Shown piece after piece: positions 25,836-34,006 of a stretch of 64,000 bases of DNA. The stretch comes from Tundrisphaera sp051175315. GTDB taxonomy: Bacteria; Planctomycetota; Planctomycetia; Isosphaerales; Isosphaeraceae. Each line of letters opens with the position of its first letter. Position 1 is the first letter of the stretch. The translations under genes were made by a program, and so were the position numbers. The DNA lies in contig NZ_CP195100.1 in NCBI RefSeq assembly GCF_051175315.1, positions 6,634,001-6,698,000 of the forward strand. Reading direction: 5' to 3'. The notes beneath the pieces were generated by a model. The model saw nothing but the letters and a program-made list of their open reading frames with translations, searched no databases and was not told the origin of the DNA.

Positions 25836-25856
25836 GGCGGCGGCGGCCTCCGTCGG

Positions 25857-27263
25857 TCACATCTCCCAGACCCGGCGACCGCCCAGGAACATCGTCAGGA
25901 AGCCGTCCTCGCTGACCTTGAGCACCGGCCCGTGCAGCGAGGCGGCCAGGGCGGCCAGGGTCCGGGCCCCCTCGACGGCCCGCGCGACCTTGAGCGTCTC
26001 GGGCGCGATCCGGAGGATGGCGCCGAAGGTGAGCAGCCGGCCATCGCGATCGGTGACGACGGCCCCGTCGATCCCGGACAGCGATTCCAGCACGGCCGGG
26101 TCGATGTCGGCGAGGCCCCGCCCCCGGACGACGTGGTGGAGCGACCGCTTCGCCAGCCGGGGGGAGAGATTGTCCGGATCCTCGGGATCGTCGATGGCGA
26201 CCTCCTCGTCGATCCGGTCGGCCGGGGCGATCAGTTGCGGGATCGACGCCATCGGGTCGCGCAGGACCACGAACAGGGCGCCCTTGCGGTCCTCGGCGAG
26301 ATTCAGGGCCGCCTGGAAGATCCGCCCCGCCAGGTCGAGGCAGGTGGTCACACCGACCGCCTTGCACCACGTCGCGAACTTGGTCGGGATGTCGAGCAGG
26401 CGCCAGCGGGCGTCGCTGAACGAGAACATCATCTCGCCCCGGGCGAAGATCTTGATCTCCTGCGACGGCGTAAGCACCAGGCAGACGTGCCCCCCTTCCC
26501 TGGTCGCCCGGGCGTGGTCCTGGTAGGCGCGGGGGCACGGGCTCGTCGCCGGCTCGACGCCGACGGCCCGGTCGGCCCATTTCGACACCTCGACGGCGCG
26601 GGCCAGGTCCCCCTGCCGGTCGACCAGGTAGACGGTGCGGATCCCGTCGCAGAGCCGGTGGAAGCCCTTGATCGCGGTCAGCCGGACGCTGTACCGGGGA
26701 GCCCCCTGGGTGTTCTTCCACGCGGGGTTGGCCGGGTCGTGCTCCGTGCCCAGCAGCAGCGCGCCGGTCGAGACCCGGCGGTTCTCGTAAGTCGAGAGGG
26801 CCGCGACCCGCAGGGCCTCCAGCGCCGTGGGCAGCCGGGACGCGTCGGGCGATCCGACATACTCGCCCACGATAAAGTCTTCGAAGGCGTACTGGAACAG
26901 CTCGGCGCGGCTGGCGGCCTCGGATTCGAAGAGCGACTGGAACCGGACGTCCAGGATGGCGACGATCACCTCGATCAGGCGGCGTTCCGACGGGAGGAAC
27001 GGGATCGGCGTTCCCGGCTGGAAGATGTAGATCGAGCGGAGCCACTCGATCTCCACGCCGAGGCCGTCCGCCTCGTCGGCCACGCGGAAGCGGGCCCGAT
27101 CGATCCCCTCCCACTGGATGAAGCTGCGGTCGCTGGCCAGGTCGAGGATCGCGTCCGGGAAGAAGTGCTCCAGGCTGCGCCGGAGGAACATCTGGTAGAG
27201 GCCGACCACCCGGGAGGCGGGCCCGGGCGGACGCTCCGGGACGATGGCCGTATCGGACTCCAT
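25857..27263 (-). CDS. Diadenylate cyclase (DisA_N)-domain protein, divergent active site
   Basis: A 468-residue soluble protein. Residues about 1-310 are an uncharacterised domain, possibly a sensor of the kind described N-terminal to DAC domains. Residues about 310-460 match the DisA_N/DAC fold: KGALFVVLRD, GIDGAVVTDRDGRLLTFGAIL (DGA at 399-401) and VEGARTLAALAAS. The second active-site motif, normally RHR, reads R434-T435-L436, so c-di-AMP synthesis may be lost or altered. ATG 27263 begins the conserved part and avoids overlap with the upstream glycosyltransferase. Confidence 0.75.
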   Translation of the reverse strand: MESDTAIVPERPPGPASRVVGLYQMFLRRSLEHFFPDAILDLASDRSFIQWEGIDRARFRVADEADGLGVEIEWLRSIYIFQPGTPIPFLPSERRLIEVIVAILDVRFQSLFESEAASRAELFQYAFEDFIVGEYVGSPDASRLPTALEALRVAALSTYENRRVSTGALLLGTEHDPANPAWKNTQGAPRYSVRLTAIKGFHRLCDGIRTVYLVDRQGDLARAVEVSKWADRAVGVEPATSPCPRAYQDHARATREGGHVCLVLTPSQEIKIFARGEMMFSFSDARWRLLDIPTKFATWCKAVGVTTCLDLAGRIFQAALNLAEDRKGALFVVLRDPMASIPQLIAPADRIDEEVAIDDPEDPDNLSPRLAKRSLHHVVRGRGLADIDPAVLESLSGIDGAVVTDRDGRLLTFGAILRIAPETLKVARAVEGARTLAALAASLHGPVLKVSEDGFLTMFLGGRRVWEM

Positions 27264-27342
27264 GATGCTCGACTCCGCATTCCTCGGTGGTGGCCCCGGC
27301 TTCCCGGCCACGGGCCTCGTTCGCCTGACATCTTCGCCCATT

Positions 27343-28950
27343 CTATCGGGACCGGGGAAGGCCGGATCTCGCCCGGGCCTCATCGCCGGCCGGGATCGCG
27401 ACGACCCGACGCGGCTCGGCGTCGAGGTCGCCCGGCAGGAAGGGGAAGGCCATAATCTGCCGGATGCACCGAAAAACCCGGATCGACCGCACCACCCCGC
27501 CGGCGCGGGTTACGTCGAAGGCCGCCACCGGCTCGATCCGCGAGAAGTAGCGTTCGTAGCACTCCGGCTCCGCCTGGCGGTCGTTGACCGAGATCAGGAG
27601 CCCATCCTTGCCGACCCAGTCCTCGGGGCGGCTCCAGAAGGCGAAGCCACGCGCATCGCGGTCGTTATAGCAGAGGACCGGGATGCCGCTGTCCCGGGTC
27701 GCATAGGCGATCTGGCCGCTGGAAATCCAGTTCCCCGTGAACAGAAAATCCGTGTCGCGGCCGAGCAGCCCGCGACGGCCCAACTCCTCCGCCACCTGAT
27801 CCCACCCGTAGAGTTCGATGGTCTGATCGATCTTCGACTTCGGAGGTAGGATCCCGAGGGAGACGCGCGCCCCCTGCTGGAGGAAGCCGAATTGGTACTC
27901 GGCCAGGACGAATGCGACGGGGATCAGCGTCGCCAGGGCCAGCATCTTGAAATACTTGAGGGCCTTCGCCGGATCGGCCCGCCACCGAGCCTCCCAGGCC
28001 AGGCCCAGCAACGGGAACAAGGAGAGGTAGCCCACCAGGGTCCAGTGGGGCAGGACGCGATGGAAGCAGGCCACCCCGGTGAACGCCACCAGCGGCGCGA
28101 TCGATCCGCACAGGAAAAAGCGCTCGACCCGCCCGATCTTGCGGAACTGCCGGACCCCGCGGACCATGATCACGGCCAGCATGATCCAGATCCACGGGAA
28201 GAGGTAGGCGATTTGTCCGCCGATCATCGCCGCCAGGTAATCGGGGCGGGGCCACAGGCTCCCCACCGCCCGGCCGCCCTGGAAGAGGAACGAGACCCAA
28301 TGGTGGGAGGCGTTCCAGGCGATCACCGGGGAGAAGACGAGGATCCCGATCAGGGCCGCCAGATAGGGGCCCGGCCGGCGGAGGACGCGGCGGGCCGATG
28401 GCTCGACCCACAAATAGATGAGGGCGCCGGCCGGCAGGAAGATCGCGTGGTACTTGCTCAGGAGGGCGAGGCCCCAGGCCACCCCGACCCCCAACCAGGG
28501 GAAGATCCGGTCCGGCTCGTCGAACGCCGCGGCCAGCCGGTCGAGCGTCAGCAGCCAGAAGAACAGCAGCGGCCCGTCGGGCAGCACGAACGAGCTGGCC
28601 GCCGCCGTGTGGTAGGCCGTCACGTTGAGCGCGAACGCCGCCAGCAGCCCCACGCGGGGGCCGAACGGCCGCTCGGCCAGCCGGTACATGAGCCAGGTCG
28701 AGCCCGCGAACAGGGCGATGAAGCCCAGCCGGAGCGCGAACGGGGAGGTCGACCCGCGCAGCAGCGCCGGACCGATCGACTCGATCACCGCCACCATCGG
28801 CGGGTGGTCGAAGTAGCTCCAGTCGGGGTGGGCCCAGAACAGGTAATGGTAGGCCTCGTCGTTGCCCGGCCCCAGGATCGAGGCCCAGGCGAGCCGAAGC
28901 AGCGTCGATGCCCCGATCAGGAGCCAGAGCGTCCGACGTGGCGTCATCAT
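27343..28950 (-). CDS. Glycosyltransferase family 39-like membrane protein (ArnT/PMT type)
   Basis: A 535-residue polytopic protein with about ten to eleven hydrophobic helices. The N-terminal loop holds GPGNDEAYHYLFW and SYFDHPPMVAVI, the acidic catalytic loop and DHPP signature of ArnT/PMT-type enzymes that transfer sugars from polyprenyl-phosphate donors. The C-terminal third (residues about 370-535) is a soluble domain facing outward. Substrate could be a lipid or protein; no polyprenyl-sugar synthase is adjacent. Two ATGs at 28950 and 28947; no clear ribosome site. Confidence 0.85.
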   Translation of the reverse strand: MMTPRRTLWLLIGASTLLRLAWASILGPGNDEAYHYLFWAHPDWSYFDHPPMVAVIESIGPALLRGSTSPFALRLGFIALFAGSTWLMYRLAERPFGPRVGLLAAFALNVTAYHTAAASSFVLPDGPLLFFWLLTLDRLAAAFDEPDRIFPWLGVGVAWGLALLSKYHAIFLPAGALIYLWVEPSARRVLRRPGPYLAALIGILVFSPVIAWNASHHWVSFLFQGGRAVGSLWPRPDYLAAMIGGQIAYLFPWIWIMLAVIMVRGVRQFRKIGRVERFFLCGSIAPLVAFTGVACFHRVLPHWTLVGYLSLFPLLGLAWEARWRADPAKALKYFKMLALATLIPVAFVLAEYQFGFLQQGARVSLGILPPKSKIDQTIELYGWDQVAEELGRRGLLGRDTDFLFTGNWISSGQIAYATRDSGIPVLCYNDRDARGFAFWSRPEDWVGKDGLLISVNDRQAEPECYERYFSRIEPVAAFDVTRAGGVVRSIRVFRCIRQIMAFPFLPGDLDAEPRRVVAIPAGDEARARSGLPRSR

Positions 28951-29250
28951 GCGGGTTGGTCTCGGGCGGGCCTTGCCGTCGGCCCGTCGGGCCGGGGACG
29001 GGGCGGATCCGCCCGACTCGGCCCCGCGCCATAGACGGGGTATCTTACCGATTCCACCAATTGTCGCGACGGCAATTCCCGATCCGGCCGCCGGTTCGAA
29101 CTGGAATCGAGCCCCCGGATTGCCGATCCACAGGAAATGGGCCGGGTCTTGGACGATCTAGGCGGTCCGACCGATCCCTGATACCATCCGCGCCTCGCGC
29201 CCCGGCGGGCGTCGCCGCCCCGGGGCAATCCGACCCACGAAACGGAGTTC
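28951..29250. other. Divergent intergenic region
   Basis: About 300 bp between the glycosyltransferase and the third phosphatase gene, which point apart. On the minus strand TAAGAT (29047-29042) could be a -10 for the glycosyltransferase, without a fitting -35. A short palindrome, GTCGCGAC, lies near 29070. I see no coding sequence or RNA. Confidence 0.4.
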
Positions 29251-29928
29251 GTGCCGATGACCAAGCGACGCATCTGGACCCGGCGAGTGCTGTTCCTGGC
29301 CCTCGGCGTCCTGGCCTGCCACCAGGCCTGGAGGCACGGCCACGATTACCTCTTCGCCGACCGCTTCGCCGAGGTCGAGCCGGGGCGGATCTATCGCGGG
29401 GCCTGGCAGAAGACCTGGCCGATGAAGCGGATCATCCGCGATCGCCACATCAAGACCATCGTCGCCCTCGCCCACCCCATGACCCACCCCCTGCCCCAGC
29501 AGGAGCAGGCGCTGGCCAAGGAACTGGGCGTGCGCTGGGTCCACGTCCCGATCGTCGACCAGCGCGGCCCCGACGATCGCCGGACCATCTCCGATCTCCT
29601 GGAGATCGCCGCTTCGGAACTCGCCAACCCCGCCAACCAGCCGGTCTACTTCCACTGCCACCACGGGATCAACCGGGCGTCGATGGTCCAGATGGCCTAT
29701 CGCATGCTCTATTGCAATTGGACCCTGGAGCAGGCCAGCGCCGAGATCGATCACAACTTCGGGCTGGTCGAGGTCTCGCGAGGGCCGGACTATCGACACA
29801 TGGAAGACTTCTATCGCGAGCGCGTCCTCCCCAGGCGGATGGTCGAGCGGGCCTCTCAGGCGGGGGCGGTCGCCGAGCCGGCCTCGGCGACCGCACGGAC
29901 CGACTCCACGACGACCCTGCGGAAATAG
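29251..29928 (+). CDS. Membrane-anchored dual-specificity-like phosphatase
   Basis: A 225-residue protein with an N-terminal anchor (about residues 9-26), then a DSP domain: RIYRGAWQKTWPMKRIIRD, IKTIVALAHP and the P-loop HCHHGINRAS (HCx5R). The pattern EPGRIYRGAWQ closely parallels VHPGRAIRGAWQ of the phosphatase at 2352, so these two are likely paralogues. The C-terminus is a low-complexity Ala/Thr tail. Start may be GTG 29251 (GGAG 4 bp upstream) or ATG 29257. Confidence 0.78.
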   Translation: MPMTKRRIWTRRVLFLALGVLACHQAWRHGHDYLFADRFAEVEPGRIYRGAWQKTWPMKRIIRDRHIKTIVALAHPMTHPLPQQEQALAKELGVRWVHVPIVDQRGPDDRRTISDLLEIAASELANPANQPVYFHCHHGINRASMVQMAYRMLYCNWTLEQASAEIDHNFGLVEVSRGPDYRHMEDFYRERVLPRRMVERASQAGAVAEPASATARTDSTTTLRK

Positions 29929-29957
29929 CCCATTCGCCCCGATCCGAATTTCACCAC

Positions 29958-29985
29958 TTGATTCGGGGGCCGGTGCTCCTAAAAT
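29958..29985 (+). promoter_or_regulatory. Promoter for the GNAT gene
   Basis: TTGATT, a 16-bp spacer and TAAAAT. The roughly 95-nt leader includes an imperfect hairpin at 30047-30071 (AAACCCGGG with CCCGGGGTTT) that reaches into the alternative TTG start at 30070. Confidence 0.55.
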
Positions 29986-30084
29986 TGGTATTACGCTTTT
30001 GCCCGAGAAAACCCGGCGGTCCGGGGATCTTGAGGCCGAGGCAACAAAACCCGGGTTCACCCCCGGGGTTTGGGGGTCCCTCGA

Positions 30085-30588
30085 TTGAACATTCGCCCCG
30101 CTCGCGTTGGTGACGTCCCGGCCATCCAGGAATTGATCCGATCCTTCGCCGACCGGAAGCTGATGATCCGGAGGTCTCCGGGAGAGCTTTACGAGTCGAT
30201 CCGCGAATTCTTCGTGGCGACCGACGACGTGGGCCAGGTTGTGGGCTGTGCGGCCCTCCATGTCTTCTGGGAAGACCTGGCCGAGCTGAAGTGCCTGGCC
30301 GTTTCCGAGCGGGCCCAGGGCCTGGGCATCGGGCGGAAGCTGGTCGAGGCCTGCTGGAAGTCCGCCGAGGAGCTGGAAATCCCCTCGGTCTTCACGCTGA
30401 CCTACGTGCCCGATTTCTTCGAGAAGTGCTCGTTCCACCAGGTCGAGAAGACCGAGCTGCCCCACAAGATCTGGAACGAGTGCGTCCGCTGCCCGCTGTT
30501 CCCCAACTGCACGGAAACGGCCCTCGTCCGCTCGTCCGTCCCGGCGGCCACGGCGCCACGGGAAGACCTGATCCTGGCCGAGGCCTGA
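30085..30588 (+). CDS. GNAT N-acetyltransferase, ArgA-like
   Basis: A 167-residue GNAT domain resembling the acetyltransferase half of N-acetylglutamate synthase: NIRPARVGDVPAIQELI at the start, acetyl-CoA loop ERAQGLGIGRKLVEAC, VFTLTYVPDFFEKCSF, and a Cys-containing tail NECVRCPLFPNCTE. This CxxCPxxxxC pattern could bind metal. Probable role: N-acetylation of glutamate to start arginine synthesis, or another amino acid. TTG 30085 gives the usual N-terminus; TTG 30070 is an alternative. Confidence 0.82.
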   Translation: MNIRPARVGDVPAIQELIRSFADRKLMIRRSPGELYESIREFFVATDDVGQVVGCAALHVFWEDLAELKCLAVSERAQGLGIGRKLVEACWKSAEELEIPSVFTLTYVPDFFEKCSFHQVEKTELPHKIWNECVRCPLFPNCTETALVRSSVPAATAPREDLILAEA

Positions 30589-30611
30589 GCCGGCGGCCGA
30601 CCGCAACGAAA

Positions 30612-30638
30612 CGGGGGACACGATCGACGTGCCCCCCG
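30612..30638. terminator. Hairpin between convergent genes
   Basis: Stem CGGGGG-CACG with CGTG-CCCCCG around ATCGA, with a one-base bulge, 23 bp past the GNAT stop. It lies between the GNAT gene and the convergent CsrA-like gene. Confidence 0.5.
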
Positions 30639-30765
30639 ACCCCGTCCCGACGGCCCCCGAAGGCCGATCGTTCGCACGCCTCATCGTCGGACCGCGGATG
30701 GGGATCTCATCGGACACTCCATCCGCCGGCCCCGATGCTCGGCCATCCCGATACGCAAGCGGCTG

Positions 30766-31008
30766 TCAGTCCAGGGACGTGACGGCCTCCGCGACCTCGG
30801 GGACGGGCGGCGCGGATAGCTCGACCTCCAGGGGGCGCCGCTTGCGCTCGGGCCGCTCGATCTCGAAGTGGCGGTCATCGTCGTCGAACGCCAGATTCAA
30901 CTGCCCGGGCATCCCCGGCTCGATGCGGCAGACCCGGATCCGCAACACGTCGCCCGAGCGGTGGGTCACATCCACCCACTGACCTTCTTTGCGCTTCAAA
31001 ACAAGCAT
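30766..31008 (-). CDS. CsrA-like small RNA-binding protein (divergent)
   Basis: An 80-residue protein whose first 55 residues follow the CsrA beta-chain pattern: MLVLKRKEGQWVDV (CsrA begins MLxLxRxxGExxxI), then LRIRVCRIEPG and LNLAFDDDDRHFEIERPE in place of the usual RIGIxAPxEVxVHREE. The GxxAPxxxxxHR block that contacts RNA is mostly replaced, so binding specificity, if any, differs. AAGGAG lies 6 bp before ATG 31008. It follows the sigma factor gene by 72 bp and is probably cotranscribed. Confidence 0.65.
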   Translation of the reverse strand: MLVLKRKEGQWVDVTHRSGDVLRIRVCRIEPGMPGQLNLAFDDDDRHFEIERPERKRRPLEVELSAPPVPEVAEAVTSLD

Positions 31009-31080
31009 GGTCATCTCCTTCGAGGGGTTGCCAAAACATTCCACATGAGCAAAATCAACTGACGATCGCGGGGCTTCGAC

Positions 31081-31734
31081 TCAGACGCCGACGAGTTCCT
31101 GGGCCATGGACGATTTGCGCGACCGCCGGGCTCGTCGCCAGGTCGGCTGGTACGAGGTGTCGGCGCGATAAGGTTCCGCGAGGAATTCCATGGCCTGGCG
31201 ATGGATCCGGTTGATCTCCGATTGCGAGACCCCCATCACCTCGGCCACCTCGGCCAAAGTCTTCCCTTCGAGATAGCGGAGCCGGCAGACCTCGGCGTGA
31301 CGCGGGGGGATCCGACGGAGGTGCCGATCGACCGAGTCGGCCGCGTCCACGTCCGCGCCAACGGCGGGGTTGGAGGGGGAGTTGAGTGCGACCCCGAACT
31401 CCTCGTTCAATGGGGTGAGTCGATGGACTTCCGGGGCGTTTTCGTAATCCTTCTCCCACCCGGACAGGCACATCGAGCGGCCCACGTCGTTGAGGGCACC
31501 CCGGATACGGAATCGGGCGAAGGTGGCGAACTGGATGTTACGCGACGGGTCGAACGATCGCGCCGCCTCGACCAAGGCCAGGCAGGCCGCCGACTCGAAA
31601 TCATCCCGCCAGTGCCGGAACATCTTCTTGAGGGGCTTCGCCAGGCCCCGGGCCAGCGGCAAAAATTGTTCGGCGAGTTCCTGCTGCACGGGTGTCAGGG
31701 GCGCATGGGCCGCCTTGTACTTCTTCGGCTTCAT
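31081..31734 (-). CDS. RNA polymerase sigma-70 family factor (FliA/SigB-like size)
   Basis: A 217-residue sigma factor. Region 2 is DDFESAACLALVEAARSFDP with NIQFATFARFRIRGALNDVGR (each block typical of group 3 factors); region 4 is RHAEVCRLRYLEGKTLAEVAE with GVSQSEINRIHRQAM. Region 3 is short and acidic. Longer in-frame starts exist (ATG 31800; TTG 31881, which would overlap the preceding stop by 4 bp as TTGA); 31734 is chosen for its GAGG. Not an ECF factor: region 2 to 4 spacing is larger. Target promoters are unknown. Confidence 0.8.
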   Translation of the reverse strand: MKPKKYKAAHAPLTPVQQELAEQFLPLARGLAKPLKKMFRHWRDDFESAACLALVEAARSFDPSRNIQFATFARFRIRGALNDVGRSMCLSGWEKDYENAPEVHRLTPLNEEFGVALNSPSNPAVGADVDAADSVDRHLRRIPPRHAEVCRLRYLEGKTLAEVAEVMGVSQSEINRIHRQAMEFLAEPYRADTSYQPTWRRARRSRKSSMAQELVGV

Positions 31735-31877
31735 CGCGGCCTCGCCGCCGGTCGAATGACCCCCCCTCGTCGTCGCATGATTCGAGCTGATCTGATCCAT
31801 GAGTCCACAATCCCCAGTCTGACTATCTGGCCTCATTCCACCCAGGATGACCCGACTCGATCCGTCCGCTGGCGTGA

Positions 31878-32249
31878 TCAACCTTCAACTCGACCCCGAC
31901 CCTCGCCCATCCCCAGGATCTCGTTCACCTCATGCCGATTGGCCCGGAGCTGGGCCAGGATGCCGCGATGCTTGGTCTTGCACACGGCGAGGTAGAGGGC
32001 CCCGACCCGAGTGTCACCCGCCGGGGTGGCGAGGGCCGCCCGGGCCCGGACGATCCGGCCGCGTGCCAGTTCCAACTCGCCGGCCAGCCGATCATTGGAA
32101 TGCATGAGCTGGACGAGTCGCTCCAAGGGGTTGGCGGCATCCCGGCCGCGGTTCGGCCGATCGACCCGTCCAAGATCGGACCTCTCCGTCATCCGATCGC
32201 CCGCGGTCCGGTTATCGCATTCGAGCGTCGCGTCGATGTGGCCGATCAT
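31878..32249 (-). CDS. Small hydrophilic hypothetical protein
   Basis: A 123-residue polar protein, helical in its middle (NPLERLVQLMHSNDRLAGELEL, seen as LERLVQLMHSNDRLAG, then RGRIVRARAAL) and Lys/Arg/Gly rich at the end. Just upstream of the sigma factor and possibly coupled to it by a 4-bp overlap. It could be a partner or regulator of the factor, but nothing in the sequence shows this. Family not recognised. Confidence 0.55.
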   Translation of the reverse strand: MIGHIDATLECDNRTAGDRMTERSDLGRVDRPNRGRDAANPLERLVQLMHSNDRLAGELELARGRIVRARAALATPAGDTRVGALYLAVCKTKHRGILAQLRANRHEVNEILGMGEGRGRVEG

Positions 32250-32430
32250 GGTGTCATCCTTCCAGAACTGTTGCGTCCGGACCGCCCGGCGGCGGCCTCG
32301 AACCTTGCGTGTCCGGCAGGTTTAATCCCGCTCGCACAACCCTAATTTAACCTACACAAACACAAGGTCAATCCCCTAACCAGGAATTTCTCCCCAATCA
32401 GTCCATCTTATCCATGCAGAGAACTCGTTC

Positions 32431-33594
32431 ATGGCCCGAAAAAAGCCCGTAAACACCGGAGTTGACAGCTCGGGAGCCCCGGATCTCGACCCGGCCTGGA
32501 TCGGTCGGATCCGGGAGAAGTTGGACACCTGGTATCGGGGCGCGGCCCGGAAATTACCGTGGCGGGAGGATCGCGACCCGTATCGCATCCTGGTGTCCGA
32601 GATGATGCTGGTGCAGACGACGGTGGCCGCGGTGATCCCGTACTTCGCGAGATTTCTCGCCCGATTCCCGGATTTGCAATCGCTGGCGGAGGCCGACGAG
32701 GCGGATGTCCTGAAGGCCTGGGAGGGACTGGGCTATTATCGCCGGGCACGCCAGCTTCATGCGGCGGCCCGAGCGATCCAGCAGGGCCACGGCGGGGTCT
32801 TCCCGTCCGACCCGGACGAGCTGCTCGCCCTCCCGGGCGTCGGCCGCTACATCGCGGGGGCCGTGCTCTCGTTCTCCTTCGATCGCGCCGCGCCGATCGT
32901 CGAGGCCAACACCCAGCGAGTCCTGGCGCGGTGGCTGGCGTGGGAAGGTGACCTGAAAGCGTCCGCGACCCAGGCCCGCCTCTGGGAGGCGGCCGGCAGG
33001 CTCGTCCCGCAAACGGGATCCGGCGATTTCAACCAGGCCTTCATGGAGTTGGGGGCCCTGGTCTGCATCCCGCGCGGGCCGCTGTGCCTGGCGTGCCCCG
33101 TCTCGGCGGAGTGTCGTGCCCGGGCCCTGGGCCTCCAGGATCGCCTGCCGATCATCGCCCCCAAGCCGCCGCCCCGGGAGGTGGCCGAGTCCTGCGCCCT
33201 GGTTACCCGGGAGGGCCGATTGCTCCTGGTGCAGCGCGGCAAGGGCCGGCTCTGGGAGAACTTCTGGGAACTCCCGACCATCCACCTGGCCGGCCACGAC
33301 CCGGCCGGGCGATCATTCGGAGAGGCCATCGAGTTGGCCGATGGGGTCCTCCGCCTGACCGGGGTGGTCGCCGACGTCGGGCCGCCCTGGCGGACGATCA
33401 AGTTCGGAGTCACGACCCACAAAGTCACGTTGACCGCCCATCATGCCAAATGGTTGTCCGGCGAACCGGCCCCCGGGCCGGGCCTTGTCGCCGCACGATG
33501 GGTCGAGCCCGGGGCGATCGCGGGGTACACCTTGGGGGCCGCCACCCGCCGCATCCTGGCGGGATGGGGCGATCCTGGGGGCGAGACGGCCTGA
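32431..33594 (+). CDS. mutY: A/G-specific adenine DNA glycosylase
   Basis: A 387-residue MutY, which removes A mispaired with 8-oxoG. Present: KLPWREDRDPYRILVSEMMLVQT with catalytic E57 (seen as VSEMMLVQT), the HhH motif LPGVGRYIAGA, FNQAFMELGA, and the 4Fe-4S ligands C212-x6-C219-x2-C222-x5-C228. A C-terminal NUDIX-like domain (about residues 240-380) would recognise 8-oxoG. Odd: the family Asp in LDGNV is E158 here (VEANT). The region before the gene is notably A+T rich and divergent. Confidence 0.92.
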   Translation: MARKKPVNTGVDSSGAPDLDPAWIGRIREKLDTWYRGAARKLPWREDRDPYRILVSEMMLVQTTVAAVIPYFARFLARFPDLQSLAEADEADVLKAWEGLGYYRRARQLHAAARAIQQGHGGVFPSDPDELLALPGVGRYIAGAVLSFSFDRAAPIVEANTQRVLARWLAWEGDLKASATQARLWEAAGRLVPQTGSGDFNQAFMELGALVCIPRGPLCLACPVSAECRARALGLQDRLPIIAPKPPPREVAESCALVTREGRLLLVQRGKGRLWENFWELPTIHLAGHDPAGRSFGEAIELADGVLRLTGVVADVGPPWRTIKFGVTTHKVTLTAHHAKWLSGEPAPGPGLVAARWVEPGAIAGYTLGAATRRILAGWGDPGGETA

Positions 33595-34006
33595 TGCTCA
33601 TCCGGCAAATGGGAGGGGGCCGGGATGGTTTCGCCGAAGACGACCCGCTGTCTGTCATGGCGCCGACCCGCGCCGCCCGATCAAGCCACAACGACCCGAA
33701 TGCCACGAACCGGCGAGGGTCGGATTTACCTGTCGGGTTGCACCGGGCCATTTCGTCCATTAGAATGACCCAGTTGGCGAATGATGGGAAGCTTGCCGGG
33801 ATCCTCGAGAAGGAGTTCGGGGCGATCGGTCACGATGATCCGGGGGGTCGTCACGAGCCCATCCCGATGGGTAAACGACGCCCGGGTCGCCAATTCGGAC
33901 CATCGCCGTCCTCGACGGCAGGCTTCCGCAAAATCGTCTTCGCCATCCTCGACCCGACGCTTGTCTCCAAGGCGGGTCCCCGTTTCGAGGGACGAAAGGA
34001 CTAGGC
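33595..34006 (+). other. Long leader region before clpX
   Basis: About 410 bp without a credible gene. It holds the clpX promoter at 33738-33766 and a leader of about 230 nt. Frames open here lack sensible composition or start sites. No riboswitch or tRNA pattern is recognised. Confidence 0.6.
33738..33766 (+). promoter_or_regulatory. Promoter for clpX
   Basis: TTGCAC, a 17-bp spacer and TAGAAT. Predicted start near 33773, giving a leader of about 234 nt before ATG 34007. Confidence 0.65.

Noticed and set aside
33598..34004. Possible 130-aa protein between mutY and clpX
   Set aside because: It lacks a ribosome site and protein-like composition, and the stretch carries the clpX promoter.
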